Assembly: GCA_934097105.1 (NCBI GenBank)
Contig: CAKONI010000009.1
Coordinates: 1-31,225 of the forward strand
Reading direction: 5' to 3'
Source: an uncultured Bacilli bacterium
GTDB lineage: Bacteria > Bacillota_I > Bacilli_A > RF39 > UBA660
Length of the DNA: 31,225 bases
In this document: one piece after another, positions 7,318 to 14,784 of the stretch
Layout of the letters: each line of letters starts with the position of its first letter
Position numbering within the stretch: the first letter of the stretch is position 1
Translations under genes and position numbers: made by a program
Notes under the pieces: model-generated
Database searches by the model: none
What the model was told of the DNA's origin: nothing
What the model saw: the letters and a program-made list of their open reading frames with translations, nothing else

Positions 7318-8535
7318 ATGAATAAGCCACTTGCTATTAAATTAAAGCCTGTTAGTATAAAGGATATTATTGGTCAAAAGCATTTAATTGGCCATAATAA
7401 AATAATTTCTAATATGGTTGAGAACAAAAAGATATTTTCTATGATATTATATGGTCCTCCTGGAATTGGAAAGACTTCTATTGCAAATGCAATTGTAAAT
7501 GACATAGAGTGTGATTATAGATTTTTAAATGCTGTTTTAAATACAAAAAAAGATTTTGATGTTGTAATAGAAGAAGCAAAAATGTATGATGGAATGGTTT
7601 TAATTATTGATGAAATACATCGTATGAATAAAGATAAACAAGATATTTTACTTCCTTGTTTAGAAAGTGGTCTTATTACTTTAATAGGTATGACGACTTC
7701 TAATCCCTATCATAAAATTAATCCGGCGATAAGAAGTAGATGTCAAATATTTAAACTTAATGCACTGGATTCTGATGATATTTGTGATGGTATTAAAAGA
7801 GCCATTAATTTAGATGATTTAAAGGGAATAAAGATTGATGATGAGACTATAAAATATATTAGTGAAATTTCAGGTGGAGATTTAAGATTTGCTTTTAATT
7901 TGCTAGAAGTTTCATATTATTTTAACAAGGAACATGAAGTTTCAATCGAAGTAATAAAGAGCATTAATAGTAAACCAAACTTTTTCCATGATAAGAATGA
8001 AACTGGTCATTATGATGTTTTAAGTGGTCTGCAAAAATCTATTCGTGGATCAGATGCGGATGCTAGTATTCATTATTTAGCAAGGCTTTTAAAAGCAGGA
8101 GATCTAGATAGCATTTATAGAAGGCTTTCTGTTATTTGTTATGAGGATATAGGCCTTGCAAACCCTAGCATTGGTCCAAAACTTAATGCTGCGATTGATG
8201 CATGTGAAAGAGTTGGACTTCCAGAATGTGAACTTATCCTAGCGCCCATTGTTATAGAAATGGCACTTTCTCCAAAAAGCAATTCAGCCTATTTAGCAAT
8301 TCATAAAGCACTTCTTGATCTAGATACTAAGAATATTGGAGAAATACCGGTTCATTTAAAAAGCCCTTATATTGGGTATAAATATCCCCATAATTATAAA
8401 AACAGTTATGTAGTTCAACAATATTTACCTGATAATATTAAAAATGAAAAATATTATATTCCGAAAAATACTTCAAATTATGAAAAAGTACTTGGAGATG
8501 TAAAGAAAAAAATAGATAAACTTAAAGAAATATGA
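7318..8535 (+). CDS. rarA: AAA+ ATPase RarA/MgsA, replication-associated recombination protein
   Basis: Clamp-loader-like ATPase that acts at stalled replication forks. 405 residues. Walker A GPPGIGKT at 46-53, Walker B LIIDEIHR ending at 102, the sensor-1 stretch TLIGMTTSNP and the arginine-finger SRC motif (AIRSRCQIF near 140) are in the expected order, followed by the C-terminal tetramerisation domain (CYEDIGLANP, IYRRL, YPHNY). ATG 7318 is chosen over the adjacent TTG 7315 because AGGAAGG (7304-7310) gives a 7-base spacing. The gene is divergent from xerD and ends in TGA, confirming that TGA is a stop here. The family usually runs 420-440 residues, so this one is slightly short. Confidence 0.93.
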   Translation: MNKPLAIKLKPVSIKDIIGQKHLIGHNKIISNMVENKKIFSMILYGPPGIGKTSIANAIVNDIECDYRFLNAVLNTKKDFDVVIEEAKMYDGMVLIIDEIHRMNKDKQDILLPCLESGLITLIGMTTSNPYHKINPAIRSRCQIFKLNALDSDDICDGIKRAINLDDLKGIKIDDETIKYISEISGGDLRFAFNLLEVSYYFNKEHEVSIEVIKSINSKPNFFHDKNETGHYDVLSGLQKSIRGSDADASIHYLARLLKAGDLDSIYRRLSVICYEDIGLANPSIGPKLNAAIDACERVGLPECELILAPIVIEMALSPKSNSAYLAIHKALLDLDTKNIGEIPVHLKSPYIGYKYPHNYKNSYVVQQYLPDNIKNEKYYIPKNTSNYEKVLGDVKKKIDKLKEI

Positions 8536-8783
8536 TATTTTTTTATAGATAATTCGCATACTGCTTTCATATGATATTTTATAGCAGTATCATATAACCT
8601 TTTGTTAGAATTAAATCCATAACGCTCATATTCTTGTAAAAATTTGATGAAAGGTTTTATATTAGTGTTATATTGATAATTGAAATCTTTATTAGATATA
8701 ATTTTCTCTAGGGTTTTATCATCAATATTTAGTTTTTTTAATTCTGGATAAAAATTAAGTTTCACTTTATTTATTATATTCAT
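8478..8783 (-). CDS. Small hypothetical protein
   Basis: About 101 residues starting MNIINKVKLNFYPEL; no family recognised. It is lysine/asparagine-rich and mostly helical (LKKLNIDDKTLEKIISNKDF), with a hydrophobic serine/phenylalanine tail. The last 58 bases run antisense to the end of rarA, so the tail may be a read-out rather than selected sequence. ATG 8783 is chosen over TTG 8789 because GAGG lies 9 bases before it. A strong promoter stands in front, which argues that it is a real gene. Confidence 0.55.
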   Translation of the reverse strand: MNIINKVKLNFYPELKKLNIDDKTLEKIISNKDFNYQYNTNIKPFIKFLQEYERYGFNSNKRLYDTAIKYHMKAVCELSIKKYHISLSLSIFFFTSPSTFS

Positions 8784-8807
8784 TTTCAATATCCTCTATA
8801 TACTTTC

Positions 8808-8836
8808 GTTATATTAAATATCTTGTAAATAGTCAA
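8808..8836 (-). promoter_or_regulatory. Strong promoter in front of the small gene at 8478-8783
   Basis: Minus strand TTGACT (8831-8836), 17-base spacer, TATAAC (8808-8813); 24 bases separate the -10 from the ATG. Confidence 0.65.
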
Positions 8837-8871
8837 GTTTTATATTGAATTTTTCATAATGAATTGTAAAT

Positions 8872-8900
8872 TTGAAATTTATAAATATATTTGATAAAAT
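8872..8900 (+). promoter_or_regulatory. Promoter of the LtaS-like gene
   Basis: TTGAAA (8872-8877), 17-base spacer, TAAAAT (8895-8900). It leaves an untranslated leader of about 108 bases before 9015, in which no clear riboswitch fold was recognised. Confidence 0.55.
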
Positions 8901-9014
8901 ATATGTGTATGGAAGTATGGTTCTGTATAATTTATTTCATTTAAGAAGTTCTTATATTAAACATAACTATTCACATAAGAAAATAAATAAAGGTATTAAA
9001 CTTAAGGAGGAAGC

Positions 9015-10904
9015 ATGAAAAAATACTTAGATTTAATTACTAATATTAGTTATATTTTTATACTTAATTTATTACTTATTATCTTTTTATTTAAAAATAT
9101 TACATTTCTTAATATTGTATTTTATCTACTTGAGGCCATTTTATTTGGATCTTTACTTACTCTAGTATGTAATATTTGTAAAAATAATAAAATAAATAAG
9201 TTATTAAATATAATTTTTCTATCATTTATTACCATTTTATTTACTGCGGGTTTTGTTCATTATAGGTTTTATGATTGTTTTTTTACTTTTTATTCATTAA
9301 TAAATGGAGGGCAAGTATTTGGCTTTGCTAGTGCGATTATAAAAATTATAAAAGAAAATATTGGTTATTTTTTAGTTTTTGTTTTTGTACTTATTTCTAT
9401 TTTTGTGTATTTTCCTTTGTTTAAAAAGAAAAAAGATAAAAAAGTAAGTATAGTTTCAGTTATAAATATATTTGCTAGTATAATACTTGTTTTATTACTT
9501 GCCTTTTCTTTTACGAAAGGTATTTATTCGCCTCATAATCTTCTTTTTAAGACTCATAATCACACTAATAACATAAGAACTTTTGGATATCTAACGGGTA
9601 ATGTTATTGATATGAAAAGATATATTTTTGAATTTAGTCCTAGTTTAATTAATGAGAATGAGAAAAGTAAAAATTATTCTAAAGATGATTATAATATTAC
9701 TGATACTGATTTTGAAAAGTTAAAGAAAGAAAATAAAGAGTTAAGTGATTTTTATAATTATATAGAAACAAGAACTCCGAGTAATAAAAATGATTATACG
9801 GGGATTTTTAAAGATAAAAATTTGATATTTATAACAGCAGAGTCTTTTAGTTTTGAAATTATAGATAAAAATACTACCCCCACTCTATATAAATTAAAAG
9901 AAGAAGGATTATTTTTTGATAATTTTTATACTCCAATTTATTATGCTTCGACTTCAGATGGAGAATATACAAATCTTACTGGAAACTTACCAGAAGAAGG
10001 AACTTGGAGTTATATAAAAAGTAAAAATAATTATTTTCCATATAGTTATGCAAATGTGTTTAAATCGTTGGGATATAAGAGTTTTTCTTATCATAATGGT
10101 GTTTATAATTTTTATGAAAGAAATGTTGTTCAAAAAAAGTTTGGATTTGATAGTTTTAAGGCTTGCAACAATGGTCTTGAGAAAGATATTAATTGTAATT
10201 TATTTCCAGAAAGTGATTTGGAAATGTTTAACTCTACATATAAAGACTATAAAAATGAGGATAAATTTATTAGTTATTATATGAGTATAAGTAGTCATTT
10301 ACCGCATAATTTTAAAAATAATGATATGGCTAAGAAGTATGAGAGGGATGTAAAAAATTTAAATTATAGCGAGAATGTAAAGGCTTATATAAGTGCAACT
10401 AAGGACTTTGATAAAGCGTTAGAGAGTTTAATTAATAATTTAGAGAAAGATAAAAAATTAGATGATACAGTTATTGTAATTGTTCCTGATCATTTTCCAT
10501 ATGGGTTAAATAGAAAGGAAATAAGTGAGTTTAAAAAATTAGAAAAGGATTATGATCTTCATAAAAGTGGTCTTATTATTTATAATAGTAAATTAAAAGG
10601 TAAAAAGATAAATAAGTTATCTTCAAATATTGATGTGTTACCTACTTTGCTTAATATGTTTGGGGCTGAATATGACTCAAGATTTATAATTGGTCAAGAT
10701 ATAATGAGTAATACTAATCTAATTGTAATTTTTAATGATCAAAGTTTTTTGATTAATGATGGTTATTATAACTCAAAAAAGGATAGTTTTTATGGGAAAA
10801 TTAATAAAAGTGCTTTAAGAAAGAAACAAATTGAAGTTTATAATAAGTTTAATGCATCGAGGATAATTTTGGATAATAATGTATTTAAAAAGGAAACTAA
10901 ATAA
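9015..10904 (+). CDS. LtaS-like membrane sulfatase (lipoteichoic acid synthase family)
   Basis: 629 residues. About five N-terminal membrane segments (roughly 10-28, 34-55, 64-82, 115-136, 146-167), then a linker and an extracellular sulfatase-fold domain from about 265. Family active-site features are visible: the metal-ligand glutamate in ITAESFSFE (E276), the nucleophile threonine in ASTSDGEY (T313), SSHLPHNF, and VPDHFPYG near the end. LtaS enzymes polymerise glycerol phosphate from phosphatidylglycerol onto a lipid anchor outside the membrane; the substrate here is inferred from the family, and a phosphoglycerol or phosphoethanolamine transferase is possible. AAGGAGG lies close before the ATG. 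It stands alone and converges on the nrd operon. Confidence 0.85.
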   Translation: MKKYLDLITNISYIFILNLLLIIFLFKNITFLNIVFYLLEAILFGSLLTLVCNICKNNKINKLLNIIFLSFITILFTAGFVHYRFYDCFFTFYSLINGGQVFGFASAIIKIIKENIGYFLVFVFVLISIFVYFPLFKKKKDKKVSIVSVINIFASIILVLLLAFSFTKGIYSPHNLLFKTHNHTNNIRTFGYLTGNVIDMKRYIFEFSPSLINENEKSKNYSKDDYNITDTDFEKLKKENKELSDFYNYIETRTPSNKNDYTGIFKDKNLIFITAESFSFEIIDKNTTPTLYKLKEEGLFFDNFYTPIYYASTSDGEYTNLTGNLPEEGTWSYIKSKNNYFPYSYANVFKSLGYKSFSYHNGVYNFYERNVVQKKFGFDSFKACNNGLEKDINCNLFPESDLEMFNSTYKDYKNEDKFISYYMSISSHLPHNFKNNDMAKKYERDVKNLNYSENVKAYISATKDFDKALESLINNLEKDKKLDDTVIVIVPDHFPYGLNRKEISEFKKLEKDYDLHKSGLIIYNSKLKGKKINKLSSNIDVLPTLLNMFGAEYDSRFIIGQDIMSNTNLIVIFNDQSFLINDGYYNSKKDSFYGKINKSALRKKQIEVYNKFNASRIILDNNVFKKETK

Positions 10905-10919
10905 AACTAGTTTCCTTTT
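10888..10919. terminator. Shared bidirectional terminator of two convergent genes
   Basis: AAAAGGAAACTA (10888-10899) pairs perfectly with TAGTTTCCTTTT (10908-10919) around an 8-base loop. The LtaS-like stop (TAA 10902-10904) lies in the loop and the Smr stop (minus TAG, 10907-10909) at the loop edge, so both coding ends form the hairpin. Both strands finish in Ts. Confidence 0.85.
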
Positions 10920-11179
10920 AAGTTGAGTTCTACTATAGTAGTGCCTATATTGTATATATCTATTTTATAATCTTTTACTTCTTTTTTACTTTTTAAGTAC
11001 TTATGGACTTCATTTTTAAGTATTCCCTCGCCTATTCCATGTACTATTTTTAATAATTTATTATTTAACTTAATATTATCATTTATAAAAACATTTACTT
11101 CATAAATAGCACTATATCTATCAAGACCGTGAAGATCTAAAGTGGGTATGTTTTTATATAACATATAATTGTCTATCAT
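10907..11179 (-). CDS. Standalone Smr-domain protein
   Basis: 90 residues, consisting of little more than one Smr domain: the DLHGLD motif at residues 15-20 and KIVHGIGEGILK near 44-55 with the HGxGxG signature. Smr domains are found in MutS2 C-termini and in small proteins with nicking or RNA-cleaving activity, including ribosome-collision rescue; which applies here cannot be told. Its ATG overlaps the nrdG stop by 4 bases, so it belongs to the nrdD-nrdG operon and is probably made only when that operon is transcribed. Confidence 0.83.
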   Translation of the reverse strand: MIDNYMLYKNIPTLDLHGLDRYSAIYEVNVFINDNIKLNNKLLKIVHGIGEGILKNEVHKYLKSKKEVKDYKIDIYNIGTTIVELNLKGN

Positions 11180-11718
11180 ACGTATAAGGTTTGAGGGACT
11201 TTTTTTGGTTTTTTTTGATCATATTTTTTTATTTTGTGAGCAGTATTATCTTTTAAACTTCTTTTAACATCTATTATTCTTTGGTTAGTAGAACCTCTAA
11301 ATTTTAGGCTTAAAGTTCTGTTTTCTATTTCAAATTTGCCGTCTACTAAAACATCTATATATTTTAGTGCATCTTTAGTTTTTTCATATTTTACAAGTTC
11401 TTCAAAGGTGAATCCAGTATAGGCCCATACGGTAAGGCCTTGTTGTTTTGCAAATTTTGCTATTTCTTTTATGGCTTCAGGTTGAAAGAAAGGATCACCT
11501 CCGGATAGTGTTATTCCATCTTGTAAAACTAATTCCTTTATAAGAGATTTTATATCTTCAACGTCTACTAAAACGCCTTTTTCAAAGGAATGAGTTTCAG
11601 GATTGTGGCAACCCTTACAGTTATGAGAGCATCCTTGTGTCCATAGGACGGCTCTTAATCCTTCTCCATCAACAATACTGTCTGTTAAAAGTTTATCGCT
11701 TGCTAGTCTAATTTTCAT
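11176..11718 (-). CDS. nrdG: Anaerobic ribonucleotide reductase activating protein (radical SAM)
   Basis: Installs the glycyl radical on NrdD using S-adenosylmethionine and a [4Fe-4S] cluster. 180 residues. The cluster motif CSHNCKGC (CxxxCxxC) is at about residues 30-37, and ITLSGGDPFFQP near 95 is the GGxP-type SAM motif. The reading frame overlaps the nrdD end by 11 bases, which indicates translational coupling. The C-terminus ends in a basic tail (KKYDQKKPKKVPQTLYV). Confidence 0.95.
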   Translation of the reverse strand: MKIRLASDKLLTDSIVDGEGLRAVLWTQGCSHNCKGCHNPETHSFEKGVLVDVEDIKSLIKELVLQDGITLSGGDPFFQPEAIKEIAKFAKQQGLTVWAYTGFTFEELVKYEKTKDALKYIDVLVDGKFEIENRTLSLKFRGSTNQRIIDVKRSLKDNTAHKIKKYDQKKPKKVPQTLYV

Positions 11719-14068
11719 GGACTCTGTTGTGTTTTACTCTGTCTCTTTCTTCTGCCCTTTTACCATTATTAAATCTATCAACAGTACCTACTAAATAGCC
11801 TGTGATTCTTCTTATACGATCAAATTTTACTCCATCTTTTTCATTTCTTCCGCATCCTGGGCAAATATCATTGATTACTCCGGTAAATCCACATACTGGG
11901 TCTCTGTCTACTGGATGATTTATTGCGCCGTATCCAATGCCTGATTCTTTCATAAGTCTTACTATTTTTTCAAAAGCATTTACGTTAGTAGATGGATCTC
12001 CATCAAGTTCTACATAAGTTATATGCCCTGCGTTGGCAAGTTCGTGGAATGGTGCTTCTTTCTTTATTTTCTTTTCAATAGTTATTTTATGATATACAGG
12101 GATGTGGAATGAATTTGTGTAATATTCTCTATCTGTAACGCCTTTTATTTTACCGTATATTGATTTATCAATTCTAGTAAATCTTCCTGAAAGGCCTTCG
12201 GCTGGAGTTGCTAAAAGGGTAAAATTAAGTTTATATTCTTTTGCATATTCATCACATTTATCTCTCATGAATTTGATGATTTCGTATCCTTTTTTGTAGG
12301 CCTTTTCGCTTTCTCCGTGGTGTTCGCCAATTAAGGCTTTTAAACATTCAGCAAGTCCGATAAAACCAATACTTAAAGTACCATGTTTTAATACTTTTTT
12401 AAGTTTATCTTCATTTTTTAAGTTTTTAGAATCAATCCATACACCTTGTCCTAATAGGAATGGGAAATTATATATTCTTTTATTATATTGAATAGCAAAT
12501 CTTTCTAGAAGTTGATCTTTTACCATATCCATAATATTTTCTAGTTCTTCATAAAATCCTTTAAAGTCGGGTTTATTGTTATTATGAAGTAATCCGTGTT
12601 TAATACCAATTCTAACAAGGTTTATTGACGTAAATGATAGATTACCTCTTCCTGGTGTTATTGCTTTATTAGGGTCTACTACGTTAGCCATAACTCTTGT
12701 TCTACATCCCATGTAACCAACTTCGGTATTATAATCACCTGGTTTATAGAATTTTTTATTGAAAGGTGCATCTATGAATGAAAAGTTAGGGAATAATCTT
12801 TTTGCAGATACTTCACATGCTAAGTGGAATAAGTCATAATTAGGATCTTTTTTATTGTAATTGATGCCCTCTTTTACTTTGAATATTGAAACTGGAAATA
12901 TAGGAGTTTCTCCGTGACCTAAACCAGCGTTAGTAGCAAGTAAGAAGTTTTTAATAACCATTCTTCCCTCTAAAGATGTATCAGTACCAAAGTTTATTGA
13001 AGAAAACGGAACTTGTGCTCCTGCTCTTGAATGCATTGTATTTAAATTATGAATAAAGCCTTCCATTGCTTGATAAGTTGCTCTATTGGTTTTTTCTAGT
13101 GCTTTTTTATTAGCAGTGCGGAATAGTTTTAATACTCTTTCTTCTTCTTTTGCATATTTATCAAGGGTGCCTATGTCAAAACCAATTGTAGTAACCTTAT
13201 TTATTTCTTTTTCTATCTTTTCAAATTTTATAAAGTTTAGGAAACCTTCTAAATCTAGATAATCATAAATTGCTTGTTTTAATTCTTTTTTATAGGTTTT
13301 AAGAACTCCAGGGGCCATGTAAAAGTCAAATGCTGGAACTGATTGTCCTCCGTGTTGATCGTTTTGATTAGATTGAATTGCTATGGCTGCTAAGGCTGCA
13401 TATGAACCTATACTATTTGGTGTTCTTAAAAAGCCGTGTCCTGTTGAGAATCCGTCTTTATAAAGCTCACTTAAATCAATTTGACAACAGGTTGTTGTAC
13501 CCATTGGTAAGAAATCCATGTCGTGGATATGAATTACGCCATCGTCATGAGCAGTAGCAAATTTTTCTTTCATTTTATAACATTTTGCAAATTCTTTTGA
13601 AAGGGTGCTACCGAACTGAAGCATCATACCCATTGATGTGTCACCGTCGATATTAGCATTTTCTCTTTTTGCATCGACATTTTTCGCATCTTCAAGGCCT
13701 AATTTTTCAATTGATTTAAGAAATTTATGTTCTTTTTCTTTGAATACTTCACGTGATTTATTTCTTTTTTCACGATAAGTAGAGAAATGTTTTAAAACAT
13801 CATCATATTTTAATTTGTTTAATACTTCTTCGATTAAATCTTGTATTTCTTCAATCTTTATTGTCTTTCTTTCGTTGTATTTATCTTTTATATCTTTTAA
13901 AACAGTTTCATACACTTTGGAAATGTCTTTGTCGGTATATGGGGAATTTTCTATACTGGCAAAACCTTTCTCAATTGCAATTGCTATTTTTCCTTCTTCA
14001 AAACCCCTCTTTTTTCCATCTCTTTTTACGACTATTAGTTCATGTAATTTTTCGTCAAAAGCGATCAT
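11708..14068 (-). CDS. nrdD: Anaerobic (class III) ribonucleoside-triphosphate reductase
   Basis: Reduces ribonucleoside triphosphates to deoxy forms with a glycyl radical; oxygen-sensitive. 786 residues. An N-terminal ATP-cone (VVKRDGKKRGFEEGKI, about 13-100) provides allosteric control. The catalytic ten-stranded barrel follows (HIHDMDFLP, HGGQSVPAFDFYMAP, SRAGAQVPFSSINFG). The C-terminal zinc site shows DPVCGFTG and CPGCGR, and the glycyl-radical loop is RITGYLVGTVDRFNNGK, with the radical on the glycine of RITGYL by homology. AAGGAGG lies 8-9 bases before ATG. First gene of nrdD-nrdG-smr. Confidence 0.97.
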   Translation of the reverse strand: MIAFDEKLHELIVVKRDGKKRGFEEGKIAIAIEKGFASIENSPYTDKDISKVYETVLKDIKDKYNERKTIKIEEIQDLIEEVLNKLKYDDVLKHFSTYREKRNKSREVFKEKEHKFLKSIEKLGLEDAKNVDAKRENANIDGDTSMGMMLQFGSTLSKEFAKCYKMKEKFATAHDDGVIHIHDMDFLPMGTTTCCQIDLSELYKDGFSTGHGFLRTPNSIGSYAALAAIAIQSNQNDQHGGQSVPAFDFYMAPGVLKTYKKELKQAIYDYLDLEGFLNFIKFEKIEKEINKVTTIGFDIGTLDKYAKEEERVLKLFRTANKKALEKTNRATYQAMEGFIHNLNTMHSRAGAQVPFSSINFGTDTSLEGRMVIKNFLLATNAGLGHGETPIFPVSIFKVKEGINYNKKDPNYDLFHLACEVSAKRLFPNFSFIDAPFNKKFYKPGDYNTEVGYMGCRTRVMANVVDPNKAITPGRGNLSFTSINLVRIGIKHGLLHNNNKPDFKGFYEELENIMDMVKDQLLERFAIQYNKRIYNFPFLLGQGVWIDSKNLKNEDKLKKVLKHGTLSIGFIGLAECLKALIGEHHGESEKAYKKGYEIIKFMRDKCDEYAKEYKLNFTLLATPAEGLSGRFTRIDKSIYGKIKGVTDREYYTNSFHIPVYHKITIEKKIKKEAPFHELANAGHITYVELDGDPSTNVNAFEKIVRLMKESGIGYGAINHPVDRDPVCGFTGVINDICPGCGRNEKDGVKFDRIRRITGYLVGTVDRFNNGKRAEERDRVKHNRVHEN

Positions 14069-14107
14069 AATTATTACCTCCTTCTATCATTAATAATTTC
14101 TAATTTG

Positions 14108-14136
14108 ATAATACTCTTCTTAAAGAAAAAAGTCAA
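14108..14136 (-). promoter_or_regulatory. Promoter of the nrdD operon
   Basis: Minus strand TTGACT (14131-14136), 17-base spacer, TATTAT (14108-14113), 39 bases before the nrdD start. Confidence 0.7.
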
Positions 14137-14170
14137 TAAGTTAATAAAATAAAATTTTAGAAATTAAAAA

Positions 14171-14191
14171 AGCAACTTAAAAAGAGTCGCT
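14171..14191 (-). terminator. Terminator upstream of the nrdD promoter
   Basis: On the minus strand AGCGAC (14191-14186) pairs with GTTGCT (14176-14171, one G-T pair) and six Ts follow. It lies between the nrdD promoter and the 14252-14289 palindromes, so it either insulates nrdD from upstream transcription or ends a short RNA. Confidence 0.55.
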
Positions 14192-14251
14192 TATGTCTGA
14201 TTTTTCCTTGAAATTAAAGGGAATATACAAATGTTTGCTTATGTAAAGATG

Positions 14252-14289
14252 TTTACAAAAAATAATGTAAATTGTTGCAAATGCAACAA
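14252..14289. promoter_or_regulatory. Two adjacent palindromes, candidate redox-type operator
   Basis: TTTACA (14252) and TGTAAA (14266-14271) form an interrupted palindrome. Directly next to it, TTGTTGCA AA TGCAACAA (14272-14289) is a perfect 18-base palindrome. The outer TTGTT...AACAA halves and the 18-base length match the clostridial Rex consensus, but the inner bases differ. It lies about 200 bases upstream of nrdD and about 136 upstream of its mapped -35, so a direct role on that promoter is uncertain. Confidence 0.4.
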
Positions 14290-14312
14290 ATTGGTTTTGA
14301 ATAAAAAAAGGA

Positions 14313-14585
14313 CTATTTAAGGTCGTCCATAAACCATAGTCTCATACTGTAAGTAACTTGTTTGTTTGGAACTTTGTATTCTACTACTTTATATAACTTG
14401 TAATCATTTACTGTTACAGTGCCGTCATCTTTTTGATAGGTTCTTTTGTCCATAGTGAATACAGGTTGTTTATTTTTGCTTATATTATAAAAATTAAAGT
14501 ACCCTACTACAAAATATGCTACGATTAATAATATAATAGCATCGATTATTATCCAAATTGTTCTTTTTGTTTTTCTTTTTTTCAT
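14313..14585 (-). CDS. Small single-pass membrane protein, unknown
   Basis: 90 residues. A basic N-terminus (MKKRKTKR) and one hydrophobic segment (about 10-30) are followed by a 58-residue presumably extracytoplasmic tail rich in K, Y and V (DDGTVTVNDYKLYKVVEY) that ends in an aromatic patch, RLWFMDDLK. No family recognised. GGAGG sits before the ATG. A perfect 14-base palindrome lies 16 bases upstream of the start. A short GGAC/GTCC hairpin plus Ts (around 14305-14330) follows the stop and may terminate it, so it would be monocistronic. Confidence 0.7.
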   Translation of the reverse strand: MKKRKTKRTIWIIIDAIILLIVAYFVVGYFNFYNISKNKQPVFTMDKRTYQKDDGTVTVNDYKLYKVVEYKVPNKQVTYSMRLWFMDDLK

Positions 14586-14600
14586 AAATATTTACCTCCG

Positions 14601-14614
14601 TACTATATATAGTA
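14601..14614. promoter_or_regulatory. Perfect palindrome overlapping the start region of the small membrane protein gene
   Basis: TACTATATATAGTA is self-complementary. Its core ACTATATATAGT equals the centre of the NrdR box (consensus acaCwAtATaTwGtgt), but the outer bases differ and no second box at the usual spacing was found. It may simply be an AT-rich promoter region. Confidence 0.35.
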
Positions 14615-14750
14615 TATAACAAAATATGATTTTAATAAAGTGGTTTTAGTAGATTTTTTATATTTGTTACCTATAATTATTCTAATGTTAATTTTCTTAC
14701 TATATTTTTTGTTTTGTTTTTTGGATTAGCAATGCACTTTTTTTGTATAT

Positions 14751-14779
14751 AAAAAAAATTCTATATTTCAAGAATTTTT
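14751..14779 (-). terminator. Terminator of the BspA-like gene, identical to one at 18157
   Basis: AAAAATTCT / AGAATTTTT arms around an 8-base loop with A/T tails, 6 bases past the stop codon. All 29 bases recur unchanged at 18157-18185. Confidence 0.75.
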
Positions 14780-14784
14780 ATTTT

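Noticed and set aside
8900..9014. Leader of the LtaS-like gene as a riboswitch
   Set aside because: About 108 AT-rich bases without recognisable paired elements or a terminator; no class matched.
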